Part shown: positions 1-8,296 of the stretch, piece after piece | Layout of the letters: every line of letters begins with the position of its first letter | How positions within the stretch are numbered: the stretch's first letter is position 1 | Made by a program: the position numbers and the translations under genes | DNA from: Saccharothrix australiensis | GTDB taxonomy: Bacteria; Actinomycetota; Actinomycetes; Mycobacteriales; Pseudonocardiaceae | Assembly (NCBI RefSeq): GCF_003634935.1 | Contig: NZ_RBXO01000001.1 | Location: forward strand, 2,257,501-2,321,500 | DNA: 64,000 nt | Reading direction: 5' to 3' | The notes under the pieces: model-generated | What the model was told of the DNA's origin: nothing | The model's database searches: none | The model's input: only the letters and a program-made list of their open reading frames with translations

Positions 1-378
1 GCGCAACGCCCGGACGAGTGGGCCGGTCAGCCCGGCACCCGCGCCCCGCACCTGCCGATCACCACCACCGACGGCCGGGGAACATCGACCCTTGACCTGT
101 TCGGGCGCGGCTGGGTGCTGCTGTCGCAAGACCCGCGGTGGGCGCCCGCCACCCAGCAGACCGCCGACCACCTGGGCCTCCCGGTGCGTTTCGTGCACGT
201 CGGCGCCGAGGTGGACACGACCGACCCACACGCGTTCCCGACCGCCTTCGGAACCGGTCCCCAAGGCGCCACGCTGGTGCGCCCCGACGGCTACATCGCC
301 TGGCGCACGACCGATGTCCCGGTCTCCCCGGCCGAGACCTTGACCGACGTGCTCGCCCGGGTGGCCGCAGCCGGGTGA
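1..378 (+). CDS. aromatic hydroxylase, C-terminal fragment
   Basis: The reading frame is open from the first base and ends at TGA 376-378; only the last 125 codons are present because the window cuts the gene. The visible part has the shape of the C-terminal thioredoxin-like domain of PheA/TfdB-type FAD aromatic hydroxylases: a PHLPI entry strand, then DLFGRGWVLL, a variable helix, and the late GATLVRPDGYIAWR strand that is characteristic of this family. That domain is structural and mediates dimerisation; the FAD and substrate domains would lie to the left of base 1. Such enzymes hydroxylate phenols or polyketide aromatics using NADPH and O2. It runs toward the MFS gene (convergent, 15 bp apart). 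The family call is fairly sure, the substrate unknown. Confidence 0.7.
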   Translation, partial: AQRPDEWAGQPGTRAPHLPITTTDGRGTSTLDLFGRGWVLLSQDPRWAPATQQTADHLGLPVRFVHVGAEVDTTDPHAFPTAFGTGPQGATLVRPDGYIAWRTTDVPVSPAETLTDVLARVAAAG

Positions 379-393
379 GCACTTCCCGTCCCG

Positions 394-1821
394 TCACGCC
401 ACGTCCACGGCGCGTGCCGGATCGGATGCCACGGATGCGCGGCGTTGTGCGCGCACGAGCAGCACAGCCAGCACCCCGGCGGCCACGAACGCGCCGGTGC
501 CGATCCCGATGTAGCCGAACACACCCGTGGCCGAGTTCGCCGCCGCGCCGCCGACGTCCACCCGGGTGGACCTGAGCACGGCCGCGCCGACGAAGTTCAG
601 GATCACCGAGCCGATCGCGATCATCACCATGACCAGGCTGGACACCACCCCCTGCCGTTCGGCGGGCGCGAGCGTCGACGCCATGTTGAACCCGGACGTC
701 ACCAGCGCGCCGGCGGTGAGGCTCAACAGGAAGGAGCAGACGACGGCGAGCGGGAGCGTCGCCACCGCGGCGAACAGCCCCAGCGTCCCCGCCAGCCCGA
801 GCACGACACCGGCCACCAGCGTCGCGGCGGGTCCGACGCGGGTCGCGAGTGCGCCGGCGAGGGCGCCGCCGAGCACGATCCCGATGGCCGGTATGCCGTA
901 CAGCATGCCCAGCGCTCCCTCGGCGGCGAGCCCGTACCCGAGTCCCTCGTCGGCCGACACGTCGGCGAGGAGGCTGAACAGTTGCAGCATGCTCTGGTAC
1001 GCGCCGGTGCCGAGGACGACCACCCCGAGCGTGAGCACCAGCGGCCTGCTGAGCTTGGTGATGTCCACCACCGGGTCGGGCGTCCGGTGTGCCAGCCTGA
1101 CCCAGCAGGCCAGCGCCACGGCGCCGGCCAGGAGGATCGGCAACGGGATGGCGCCGGTCCAGCCGAAATCTCCGCCGAGGCTGACGTAGGTGACCACCGC
1201 CGCGATACCGCCTCCGAGGAGGAGCGCGCCGGCGATGTCGACCCGGCCCGGGGTCCTGACCACCGATTCGGGGAGGAAGAACCGGACGAGGAGCGCCCCG
1301 GTCGCCGCGAAGACCGCCGACACGACGAACACGACCCGGTAGCCGTAGGCGTGCGACAGCGTCTCGAAGAGGAACGGGAACGCGATGCCGAACACCGCGT
1401 TGCCGGTGGTCACGATGCCGGTGACGATCATTCCGATGCGGGTCTCGCAGATGTCCCTGACGATCCCGACGGTCAGGAAGAGCGACGCCACCGCCGCGCC
1501 CTGGACCACCCGTCCGAGCACGAACACCCACAGGCCGGGCGCGATCATGCACACCAGGGCGCCCACACCGGCCAGGACCAACGTCCACACGAGCACCTTG
1601 CGCTTGCCGTGGATGTCGGCGGTCTTGCCGAGCAGCGGCGCCCACATCGCCCCGGCCAGCAACGCGCCGGCGTTGAGCCAGGCGGGCTGGTCGGTGCCGA
1701 AGTGGTCGAGCATCTGCGGGAGGACGATGAGCGGCGCCGTGATGACGGTGTCCACCATGACGTTGACCAGGATCAGGACGGCCGCCTGGCCGACGAGGCG
1801 CTTGTTCCACCGCGTGTGCAT
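394..1821 (-). CDS. MFS drug exporter, DHA2-like
   Basis: A 475-residue, highly hydrophobic protein of the major facilitator superfamily. The loop after the second membrane segment carries the family motif A as GKTADIHGKRK (residues 65-75), and the spacing of hydrophobic blocks fits 12-14 membrane segments; the length suits the DHA2/EmrB-QacA proton antiporters. The ATG at 1821-1819 shares its A with the TGA of the upstream FAD monooxygenase (sequence TGATG), so the two are translationally coupled. It is the last gene of a three-gene operon with a hydrolase and an oxygenase, which suggests export of the substrate or product of that small pathway, or self-protection. The substrate cannot be told from sequence. 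Confidence 0.85.
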   Translation of the reverse strand: MHTRWNKRLVGQAAVLILVNVMVDTVITAPLIVLPQMLDHFGTDQPAWLNAGALLAGAMWAPLLGKTADIHGKRKVLVWTLVLAGVGALVCMIAPGLWVFVLGRVVQGAAVASLFLTVGIVRDICETRIGMIVTGIVTTGNAVFGIAFPFLFETLSHAYGYRVVFVVSAVFAATGALLVRFFLPESVVRTPGRVDIAGALLLGGGIAAVVTYVSLGGDFGWTGAIPLPILLAGAVALACWVRLAHRTPDPVVDITKLSRPLVLTLGVVVLGTGAYQSMLQLFSLLADVSADEGLGYGLAAEGALGMLYGIPAIGIVLGGALAGALATRVGPAATLVAGVVLGLAGTLGLFAAVATLPLAVVCSFLLSLTAGALVTSGFNMASTLAPAERQGVVSSLVMVMIAIGSVILNFVGAAVLRSTRVDVGGAAANSATGVFGYIGIGTGAFVAAGVLAVLLVRAQRRASVASDPARAVDVA

Positions 1822-3389
1822 CAGTAGGGCCTGACCCGGGTGCCGGTCGACCGGAACGGGGCCAGGTGCTCGATGACATCCTTCTCCCGGTCCGCGGGGA
1901 CGCGGGCGATGAGGTACCCGTCGGTCCTGATGAGGATCAGCTCACCGGGGTGGGGGTGGTAGACGCGCTGGAACTCGCCCTCGCCGTCCACAATGGCGCT
2001 GTCCGAAGTGGATCCTATGCGGTGTACGTGCATGTGGGTCGGTTTGGCGTTGTCGAAGATGACCGGGTCGGTGTCCTCGTACGCGATCAGCGACCAGTGT
2101 GGTCCGCGCATGAGGTCGAACAGGTCGCCGCTGAAGCCCTCCCCCCGCAAGCCGCCGACGTTCGGCGCGCGATCACCCGGTACGGGGCCGGACGCGGGTC
2201 CACCGGGGTGGACGAGCGGGCTCGTGCGGTAGTGGATGCCCAGTCCGCTGTTGAGCGCACCGTCGCCGATCCCGGCGAGCGCCGAGCCCAGCCCGTCCTC
2301 CGCGCCGCGACCGGCCTGCGCCAGGGTCCTGGTCATCTTCTCCGCGCTGGTCTCCAGCACCGTGCGGGCGACCGGGATGCGCTCGGCGCCATACGTGTCC
2401 AGCAGGTGGATCCGCGCGCCGTCGAGGACGCTGGCGAGCTTCCAGCCGAGGTTGTAGGCGTCCTGGATGCCGGTGTTCATGCCCTGGCCACCCGCCGGCG
2501 GGTGCACGTGGGCGGCGTCCCCGGCGAGCAGCACACGACCGTTGCGGTAGTTCTCCACCATGCGGACGTTCACCTGGTACACCGACAGCCAGGAGGCGCT
2601 TTCCAGCGCCACGGCGCCCTTGCCTGCCCGTGCGTCGAACAGTTGCTGGTAGAACTCCAGGGACGGGGTCCCCGCGTGCTCGCCGGGCGGGATCGGGCTC
2701 TGGAACTGCCACAGGTCGTCGCCCAGCGGGGTGAGGCCGAGCATGCCGTGCTCGGACGGCCAGATGTGGATGTGGCCGCGGTCGAGGCCCGGCGCCGTGA
2801 CGTCCCCGAGGTACCAGCGCTGTTCCTCGTAGGTCCTGCCGACCAGCGGGAGCCCGGCCGGCTTGCGGGTGGTGCTCTTGCCGCCGTCGGCGCCCACGAC
2901 GAACCTGGCGCGAACGCCGCGCTCGCCGTCCGGTGTACTCAGGGTGGCGGTGACACCGTCGTCGTCCTGCTCGATCCCGACCACTTCCGCGGCGAACTCG
3001 ACGTGTCCGCCGAGCTCGCCGAGCCGTTGCCGCAGTGCCTGCTCGACATCGAACTGACCGAGCCACAGCACGTCCGGGTACGGGGTGTGGAACTGCTCGT
3101 CCGCCCGCACCGAGATCGGCGGCTTGTCGACCACCGCGCCGGACGGCTCGTGGAACCGCACGGGCAGCCCGGCGACACCGCGCCGCAGGACGTGCTCGAC
3201 GGCGCCGAGGTCGTCGAGCACTTCGAGCGATCGGGGCTGGATGGCCTTGGCCCGCGTGGCGCGGCTCGGCGCCGGGTCCCGTTCCACGATCCGGTGCGCG
3301 ACACCGCGACGAGCGAGGTCGCATGCCAGGGTCAGACCGGTCGGCCCGGCTCCGATGATGAGAACGCTGGTGTCGAACGCGTCAGTCAT
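1821..3389 (-). CDS. FAD-dependent aromatic monooxygenase
   Basis: A 522-residue class A flavoprotein monooxygenase of the PheA/TfdB/pentachlorophenol hydroxylase type. It shows the N-terminal dinucleotide fold GAGPTG (13-18), the mid-protein DG motif (VGADGGKS), the second FAD motif RVLLAGDAAHVHPPAGGQG, and a C-terminal thioredoxin-like domain ending with the late strand HPGELILIRTDGYLIARV. The start chosen is the ATG at 3389, preceded by AGGAAGGA; an in-frame start 30 bp upstream would lie deep in the amidohydrolase gene. It overlaps the amidohydrolase by 8 bp and the MFS gene by 1 bp. Together with the fragment at the window start this makes two related hydroxylases within 3.4 kb. The reaction is probably NADPH-dependent ring hydroxylation; the substrate is unknown. 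Confidence 0.85.
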   Translation of the reverse strand: MTDAFDTSVLIIGAGPTGLTLACDLARRGVAHRIVERDPAPSRATRAKAIQPRSLEVLDDLGAVEHVLRRGVAGLPVRFHEPSGAVVDKPPISVRADEQFHTPYPDVLWLGQFDVEQALRQRLGELGGHVEFAAEVVGIEQDDDGVTATLSTPDGERGVRARFVVGADGGKSTTRKPAGLPLVGRTYEEQRWYLGDVTAPGLDRGHIHIWPSEHGMLGLTPLGDDLWQFQSPIPPGEHAGTPSLEFYQQLFDARAGKGAVALESASWLSVYQVNVRMVENYRNGRVLLAGDAAHVHPPAGGQGMNTGIQDAYNLGWKLASVLDGARIHLLDTYGAERIPVARTVLETSAEKMTRTLAQAGRGAEDGLGSALAGIGDGALNSGLGIHYRTSPLVHPGGPASGPVPGDRAPNVGGLRGEGFSGDLFDLMRGPHWSLIAYEDTDPVIFDNAKPTHMHVHRIGSTSDSAIVDGEGEFQRVYHPHPGELILIRTDGYLIARVPADREKDVIEHLAPFRSTGTRVRPY

Positions 3390-4659
3390 GGCGTCCTTCC
3401 TGGGTTTGTTGAGCGACAACGGGGAGCGTGTTCTTGCGGATGACGCCCTGCTGTGCGACGACGACGATGTTCTCCGGCTTCGACAGCACGCCGATGTCCC
3501 GCAGCGGGTCGTCCGCGCAGATGACCAGATCGGCGAGCATGCCGGGCCGCAGTGTGCCCAGCCGGTCGTCGACTCCCATCAGGCGCGCGCTGTTCGACGT
3601 CGCGGCGCGGATGGCATCCATCGGGCTCATGCCCAGCTCCACGAGACACGACAGCTCGGTGAGGTTCTCGCCGTGCGCGGAGATGCCCGCGTCGGTTCCC
3701 GCGGCGATGTTCACCTTCCGCTCGATGGCGGCGGCGATGTTGCGCCTGGTGCGGTCGCGCCAGCGCAGCTTCTTCTCGTAGCGCCACGGCGGTACGGTGG
3801 CCGGATCGGGCGGTTTGACCATTGTGGACAGTGTCGGGACGAGGAAGGTCCCGTGCGCGCCGAGGAGGTCGCACCCTTCGTCGTCGATGCCGAAGCCGTG
3901 CTCGACCGACCGGACGCCACCGCGGATCGCGGCGAGGACCCCGGCCCGGCCCTGGGCGTGCGCCGCGACCGGACGACCGCCGTGCCGTCGTGCCTCGTCG
4001 ACGACCGCCGCGATCTCCTCGTCGAGCAGGTCCTCGTCGTCGGGGTCGTCGGTCGCGCTGCTGATGCCGCCGGTCGTGCAGATCTTGACGACGTCGGCGC
4101 CGGCACGCAGCACCCGCCGCGCCGCGATCCGAGCCTCGCGCACGTCGTCGGCGAGCAGGCAGAAGTCGAAGCCGAGGTCCATTCCGCCGGGTAGCGTGCT
4201 GTCCGCGTGCCCGCCGGTGTGGCTGATGATGCCGACCGCGACCTGGAGTCGCGGACCCGCCAGCAGTCCGGTGGCGACGGCGTGGCGGAACCCCGCGGGC
4301 AGCGCGCCCAGGTCGCGTGCCGAGGTGACGCCGGACTCCAGGGTCCGCCGCAGCCGTTCGGTCGTCTGCAGCATGCGGACGACCGGGTCCGTCATCAGCG
4401 CCTCCTCGACGATGGAACGGTCGGACGGCATGCCGAGGTGGACGTGGCAGTCGAAGAACCCCGGGAGCAGGGTGCCGCCGCGGCCGTCGATCGTCCGGAC
4501 ACCCGGTGGGGCCGCGGGTGCGTGGCCCGCGGGTCCGGCGTAGACGATCCGGCCGTCGACGTCCGCCTCGAGCACGGCGTCGGGCACCGCTGCCGAGCCG
4601 GCACCATCGACCAGCGTGACGTTGTGCACGCGCAGGGCCGCCTTGCGCTCGATCTCCAT
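3382..4659 (-). CDS. amidohydrolase superfamily metalloenzyme
   Basis: A 425-residue metal-dependent hydrolase with the TIM-barrel amidohydrolase signatures in order: HVH at 72-74 after the PGFFD strand, the candidate carbamylated lysine K191 (VVKICTTGG), metal histidines H233 (AAHAQGRAG) and H253 (SVEHGFGID), and the catalytic aspartate D322 (AAGTDAGIS). The tail returns to the small beta-sandwich (LGTLRPGMLADLVI). This is the imidazolonepropionase/prolidase-like branch. It is the first gene of the operon with the FAD monooxygenase and MFS exporter, with an 8-bp overlap at its 3' end. It probably opens a lactam, hydantoin or amide; a lactonase is possible. The 44-bp gap to the divergent Lrp gene must hold both promoters. 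Confidence 0.82.
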   Translation of the reverse strand: MEIERKAALRVHNVTLVDGAGSAAVPDAVLEADVDGRIVYAGPAGHAPAAPPGVRTIDGRGGTLLPGFFDCHVHLGMPSDRSIVEEALMTDPVVRMLQTTERLRRTLESGVTSARDLGALPAGFRHAVATGLLAGPRLQVAVGIISHTGGHADSTLPGGMDLGFDFCLLADDVREARIAARRVLRAGADVVKICTTGGISSATDDPDDEDLLDEEIAAVVDEARRHGGRPVAAHAQGRAGVLAAIRGGVRSVEHGFGIDDEGCDLLGAHGTFLVPTLSTMVKPPDPATVPPWRYEKKLRWRDRTRRNIAAAIERKVNIAAGTDAGISAHGENLTELSCLVELGMSPMDAIRAATSNSARLMGVDDRLGTLRPGMLADLVICADDPLRDIGVLSKPENIVVVAQQGVIRKNTLPVVAQQTQEGRHD

Positions 4660-4703
4660 GCCACCGAAACTATGGTTATCCTGCGAATGGGCCCGGATAT
4701 CGC

Positions 4704-5762
4704 ATGTTTCCTTCGGCAGTGGAGCCTTCGGTGCAGGAAACCTACGACGAACTCGACGTCGCCATCGTGGACGCCGTGCGGTCCGCGCCGCGCGCGAGCT
4801 GGCGGGAGCTGGCGCCGGTCCTCGGCATCGACCCGGCGACCGTCAGCCGACGGTGGTCGCGCATGCGCACCACGGGGGACGCCTGGGTCACCGCGCACCC
4901 GGCGGGCCGGGCGACCCCCTCGTGCGCCCTGGTGGAGGTCGACTGCACGCCGGGGCGCAGGGCCGACGTGGCGGAGGTCCTCGCCGCGGACGTGGAAGCC
5001 GCCACCGTCAAGTTGACCTCCGGCGCGCGGGACATCCTGGTCCTGGCACAGGCGCCGGACCTCGACGCGCTCTCCGCCTACCTGCTCGACCGCGTGGAAC
5101 ACGTCCCGGGTGTCCGAGGCGTGCGCAGCCATCCCGCGACCCGAGCGGCCCTGGAAGCCAGCCGGTGGCGGGAGGGCGCGCTCGACCTCGAGCAGCGCCG
5201 CCGCCTGCACGCCCGTGCCGGGAACCGCCGGGAGCGGGACGCGAACCTGACGACCGCCGACCGCGACATCATCCGTGCGCTCAACATCGATGGACGGATG
5301 TCGTTCGAGCGGCTCGCCGAACACGTGGGCCTGGGCCCCGTCGTCGTCCGGCGCAGGCTGACCCGCCTGGAGGACGCCGGGCTCGTCACCTTCCGGTGCG
5401 ACGCCTCCCGTCGCCTGTCGGGACAGGCCGTCGCCGTCGTCTACTTCGGCTCGATCGACGTCCGCGACATCGAGCACGTCGAGGCCCGGATCCCCGCCCT
5501 GCCGGGTATCCGCGCGTGCAGCCTCGTCGCGGGGCCGTACAACGTCGTCATCGACGCCTGGCTCAGGTCGACGGCGGAAGCACACGACCTGGAGCGGAAG
5601 ATGAGCCACGCGCTGCCCGGCCTGCGCGTGCAGGACCGCTCGGTGGTCCTGCGAACGGTCAAACTGCTGGGCCGCATCCTCGACGCGGAGGGAAGATCGG
5701 TGCGTTCCGTGCCACTACTGGCCGAAGGTCACTCCGCATCCGCGGGCAACGGGACGTCATAG
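4704..5762 (+). CDS. double-Lrp/AsnC transcriptional regulator
   Basis: A 352-residue regulator made of two fused Lrp/AsnC units. The first helix-turn-helix is near residues 18-55 (LDVAIVDAVR ... IDPATVSRRWSRM), the second near 180-225 (RDIIRALNIDGRMSFERLAE ... RRRLTRLEDAGL), each followed by a ligand-sensing alpha/beta domain. Single Lrp proteins are about 150 residues; the doubled form is common in Pseudonocardia and Streptomyces relatives. The ATG at 4704 is used here; a GTG 27 bp later is a reasonable alternative. It diverges from the amidohydrolase operon and most likely controls it in response to a small metabolite. Its 3' end overlaps the convergent carboxymuconolactone-decarboxylase-like gene by 34 bp. 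Confidence 0.85.
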   Translation: MFPSAVEPSVQETYDELDVAIVDAVRSAPRASWRELAPVLGIDPATVSRRWSRMRTTGDAWVTAHPAGRATPSCALVEVDCTPGRRADVAEVLAADVEAATVKLTSGARDILVLAQAPDLDALSAYLLDRVEHVPGVRGVRSHPATRAALEASRWREGALDLEQRRRLHARAGNRRERDANLTTADRDIIRALNIDGRMSFERLAEHVGLGPVVVRRRLTRLEDAGLVTFRCDASRRLSGQAVAVVYFGSIDVRDIEHVEARIPALPGIRACSLVAGPYNVVIDAWLRSTAEAHDLERKMSHALPGLRVQDRSVVLRTVKLLGRILDAEGRSVRSVPLLAEGHSASAGNGTS

Positions 5763-6292
5763 GCGTTGAGCACCAGGGAAATACCGGTGTACTGGGCGAT
5801 CAGGAAAACCAGCTCCGCCGTGCCCGCCGCACCGAGGCAGCCGACCGCGGCGCGGTAGAGCGCACCCGGCAGCGGGCCACCGGTGTAGAGGCACGCCGCC
5901 ACGTCGTGGGCGATCTCCTGTTCCGGCGTCAGACCGGAAGGCCGTTGCCCCGCGACCAAACCCGCGACGACCGCGCTCGACAGCCCGATCGCCGACGCGA
6001 CCCTGCTGTGGGAGTACAGCTCGTAAGCCGCGCCGTACCGTGCACCCGTGGCGAGGATCGCGACCTCGCGCACCCGAGCGGGAAGCACGGACTCGCCCGC
6101 CACCGTGGTGAACCACTCCAGCAACGGGCGCGCGAGCCGGGGAAAGCGCAGCAGCGCGGGAAAAGGGCCGACCAGCGCACCGTCCTCGTCCGTCGACGTG
6201 AACGGAACCCGCTGTCCGTCCATGATCCGCCGAGCTTGCTCGTCGAGCGGTCGCTGCTCGTCCGAGAGGTCGCCGGGCTTGATCGGGGGCAT
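5729..6292 (-). CDS. carboxymuconolactone decarboxylase-like protein
   Basis: A 187-residue all-helical protein of the CMD/AhpD superfamily. The core EVAILATGARYGAAYELY-SHSRVA carries the usual glutamate and the final histidine region, but the redox CxxC of AhpD is absent (tyrosine/leucine there), so a peroxidase role is unlikely; the gamma-carboxymuconolactone decarboxylase-like branch fits better. The ATG at 6292 follows GGAG; the open frame continues 59 codons further upstream, but those codons read as a histidine-kinase remnant and are not part of this gene. It is convergent with the double-Lrp gene and overlaps it by 34 bp. The nearby hydroxylases make a role in aromatic breakdown plausible but unproved. 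Confidence 0.75.
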   Translation of the reverse strand: MPPIKPGDLSDEQRPLDEQARRIMDGQRVPFTSTDEDGALVGPFPALLRFPRLARPLLEWFTTVAGESVLPARVREVAILATGARYGAAYELYSHSRVASAIGLSSAVVAGLVAGQRPSGLTPEQEIAHDVAACLYTGGPLPGALYRAAVGCLGAAGTAELVFLIAQYTGISLVLNAYDVPLPADAE

Positions 6293-6379
6293 TCGCACGG
6301 TTGCTCCTGTCGAGGTCCGCTGTTGGCGACCAGCCTGCGACAAGGTCGTCCCGGAACTCGTCGATTGCACGTTTCCTGT

Positions 6380-6545
6380 CGCGAGGCGCTTGCACGCGCA
6401 CGGCTCGAAGACGTGCGGCAGGTGTTCCGGCGCGATTCCGTCGCCGTCGTCGCGTACCGCGATCCTCACGTGCCGGTCCTGGGAGCCGGCTCGTGACCGG
6501 TGCGCCGGGCCGGGTGTGCTGCACCGCGTTCGCCGACGCCGTGCT
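6380..6545 (-). pseudogene. histidine kinase ATPase-domain remnant
   Basis: Reading the minus strand, two frames together give pieces of a kinase catalytic domain. One frame has an N-box-like ANAVQHTRPGAPV (around 6535-6495), and after a one-base shift the other reads DRHVRIAVRDDGDGIAPEH then LPHVFEP (around 6480-6395), which is the G1 box and ATP-lid start. No HisKA part and no rest of the domain follow; the sequence turns to unrelated codons at about 6390. It lies between the CMD-like gene and the tetR gene. It is a decayed 3' piece of a sensor kinase. A HisKA-type piece of a similar kinase is found at 60.7-61.1 kb, though I cannot show they come from one gene. Confidence 0.6.
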
Positions 6546-6583
6546 CCGGTCGCTCGTGCGGCAGGTCCTTGTGGCGGTGGGAC

Positions 6584-7228
6584 TCAGTCGTCGATCGACG
6601 GCCCTGGTCCGGTCACGGCGTACCGGGCGGCGATGGTGCGGACGGCCTCGTCGACCACCTGAGCGACGCGTTCGGCGCTCACCTCCCAGCCCGGCACCAG
6701 GAGTGTCGGCCAGAAGACGTAGTTGGAGATCATCCCCAGGAACTGGGTGGCTGCGAGGTCCACGTCCTCGATCCGCACCGTTCCCGCCTCGTGCTCAGCC
6801 AGGAGGTAGCTGCGCACGGACTGGAAGTAGGGCATCTTCCCGTGCGAGAACTGCGCGTGGGCCAGCTCGGGGAACCGCGGCAGCTCGGCGATGACGATCC
6901 GGAACAGGTCGGTCATCTGGGCGCGGCCCAGCAGCTCGGCGTAACGGCGACCGATGATGCCGAGCCCGTCGACGACGTTGCCCGCCGGCGGGGGATCCTC
7001 CTCGTCGGCGGTCGACCAGGACTCGGTCACGATGGCGTCGAACAGGGCGGCTTTGCTCGGGAACTGCTTGAACAGGGTGGCCCGCGAAACGCCCGAGCGC
7101 TCCGCGATCCGCGCCAGCGACGTCCGGTCGTAGCCCAACTCCAGGAACAGCGCGGTCGCGGCCGCCACGATCAGCGCGCGCTTCTCCTGGGCGACGCGCT
7201 GGTGGTACGTCGGTACGACCCTGCTCAT
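6584..7228 (-). CDS. TetR-family repressor
   Basis: A 214-residue one-component regulator. The N-terminal helix-turn-helix spans about residues 18-60 (ALFLELGYDRTSLARIAE, then GVSRATLFKQFPSKAALF), the standard TetR signature; the rest is a helical ligand-binding domain. The ATG at 7228 lies 146 bp from the start of the divergent SDR gene, and two palindromic sites (7244-7263 and 7292-7311) lie between them, so it most likely represses both itself and the SDR. The inducer is probably a substrate or product of the dehydrogenase. Confidence 0.9.
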   Translation of the reverse strand: MSRVVPTYHQRVAQEKRALIVAAATALFLELGYDRTSLARIAERSGVSRATLFKQFPSKAALFDAIVTESWSTADEEDPPPAGNVVDGLGIIGRRYAELLGRAQMTDLFRIVIAELPRFPELAHAQFSHGKMPYFQSVRSYLLAEHEAGTVRIEDVDLAATQFLGMISNYVFWPTLLVPGWEVSAERVAQVVDEAVRTIAARYAVTGPGPSIDD

Positions 7229-7243
7229 GGACCGAGTATATGA

Positions 7244-7263
7244 GGTGAGTGGCTTGACTCACC
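7244..7263. promoter_or_regulatory. TetR operator 1
   Basis: A perfect inverted repeat GGTGAGT-N6-ACTCACC lies 16 bp upstream of tetR. It contains the TTGACT (7254-7259) that would be the -35 element of the SDR promoter, so a bound repressor would block RNA polymerase. Confidence 0.75.
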
Positions 7264-7282
7264 ACTGCCGCCCCCCTAGTGT
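7254..7282 (+). promoter_or_regulatory. sigma70-type promoter of the SDR gene
   Basis: TTGACT (7254-7259), exactly 17 bp, then TAGTGT (7277-7282). Transcription would begin near 7289, just before operator 2, giving a leader of about 85 nt before the SDR ATG at 7374. Confidence 0.6.
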
Positions 7283-7291
7283 CGAGGCAGT

Positions 7292-7311
7292 GGTGAGTCA
7301 CTTGGCTCACC
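7292..7311. promoter_or_regulatory. TetR operator 2
   Basis: GGTGAGT-N6-GCTCACC, the same box as operator 1 with one changed base in the right arm. Its centre is 48 bp from that of operator 1. The two sites plus flanks (7244-7269 and 7286-7311) also form a larger inverted repeat, because the CACTGCC flank of site 1 is mirrored by GGCAGTG before site 2. Confidence 0.75.
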
Positions 7312-7373
7312 ATCGGCCGGCCGTTCATCGCCTACGAGCCCGGTCGGTCACCCACGTACCGAGGGAACATCCG

Positions 7374-8153
7374 ATGAACCGCTTCGACAACCAGACCGTG
7401 CTCGTGACCGGTGGGACCGGCGGCCAGGGATCGAGCCACGTACGCGCCTTCCACGCGGAGGGAGCGAACGTGGTGATCGGCGACATCGACACCGAAGGCG
7501 GCGCCGCTCTCGCCGACGAGCTCGGCACCCGCGCTCGCTTCACCCGCCTCGACGTCACCGACGAGAGCTCGTGGTCCGCCGCTGTGCTGGCCGCCGAGAG
7601 CGCCTTCGGCGCCCTGGACGTGCTCGTCAACAACGCGGGCGTCCAGAACCCGCCGGCGCTGATCGAGCAGACGGACCAGGCCACGTGGTCGCGCATCCTC
7701 GGCATCAACCTCACAGGGACCTTCCTCGGCATCAAGGTCGCCACCCCCGCTCTGCGCCGCGCGGCAGGGGGAGCCATCGTCAACATCGCCTCGACGATGG
7801 GCCTGGGCGGCACGGCGCACTACGCGCCGTACGTCGCCAGCAAGTGGGCCGTGCGAGGTCTCACCCGCACGGCGGCGCTCGAACTCGGCCGGGACCACAT
7901 CCGCGTGAACACCATCCACCCCGGCGTGATCGCGACCCCCTTCATCCACGAACCAGCAGCCGGCGCCACCGCGGCAATCGCCGACTTCTACTCACCCGAG
8001 CCGTTCGCCATCCCCCGACTTGGAGAGCCGACCGACGTCACCCGGCTTCTCCTGTTCCTCACGTCATCGGACGCGTCGTTCATCACGGGGTCGGAGTACG
8101 TCATCGACGGTGGGCTCCTCCTCGGCCCCGCCCTTCAGGCCGAGACCGCGTGA
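7374..8153 (+). CDS. short-chain dehydrogenase/reductase
   Basis: A 259-residue classical SDR. The cofactor motif is TGGTGGQG (12-19), NNAG is at 87-90, and the catalytic residues are S140, Y153 and K157 (YVASK). An aspartate at the end of the second strand (GDID, around 37-39) suggests NAD(H). The closest general types are 3-alpha/20-beta-hydroxysteroid dehydrogenase-like enzymes, but the substrate is not visible. The ATG at 7374 is chosen over the longer open frame because the upstream codons cover the operators and promoter, and GAGGG precedes it. It is controlled, by position, by the divergent TetR gene. Confidence 0.88.
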   Translation: MNRFDNQTVLVTGGTGGQGSSHVRAFHAEGANVVIGDIDTEGGAALADELGTRARFTRLDVTDESSWSAAVLAAESAFGALDVLVNNAGVQNPPALIEQTDQATWSRILGINLTGTFLGIKVATPALRRAAGGAIVNIASTMGLGGTAHYAPYVASKWAVRGLTRTAALELGRDHIRVNTIHPGVIATPFIHEPAAGATAAIADFYSPEPFAIPRLGEPTDVTRLLLFLTSSDASFITGSEYVIDGGLLLGPALQAETA

Positions 8154-8178
8154 GCAGTCCGGACGCCGATCGGGTCGA

Positions 8179-8202
8179 AAGACTCCGCACGGGACGAGTC
8201 TT
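8179..8202. terminator. hairpin after the SDR gene
   Basis: AAGACTC and GAGTCTT form a 7-bp perfect stem with a 10-nt loop 26 bp after the SDR stop, in the gap between convergent genes. There is no T-run, as is usual for high-GC actinomycetes. Modest support. Confidence 0.4.
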
Positions 8203-8296
8203 CGTCCCACCTGCCCAACCACATCCGACGAGCCGTCGACTCCACCCCCGCCGCGGGGTCGCCGTTCCTCGTCGCGGAGCCAGTCCCGCCGGGAGT

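Noticed and set aside
6293-6469. An extended start for the CMD-like protein 59 codons upstream
   Set aside because: Those codons spell a kinase G1 box remnant and lack a ribosome site; the ATG at 6292 has one.
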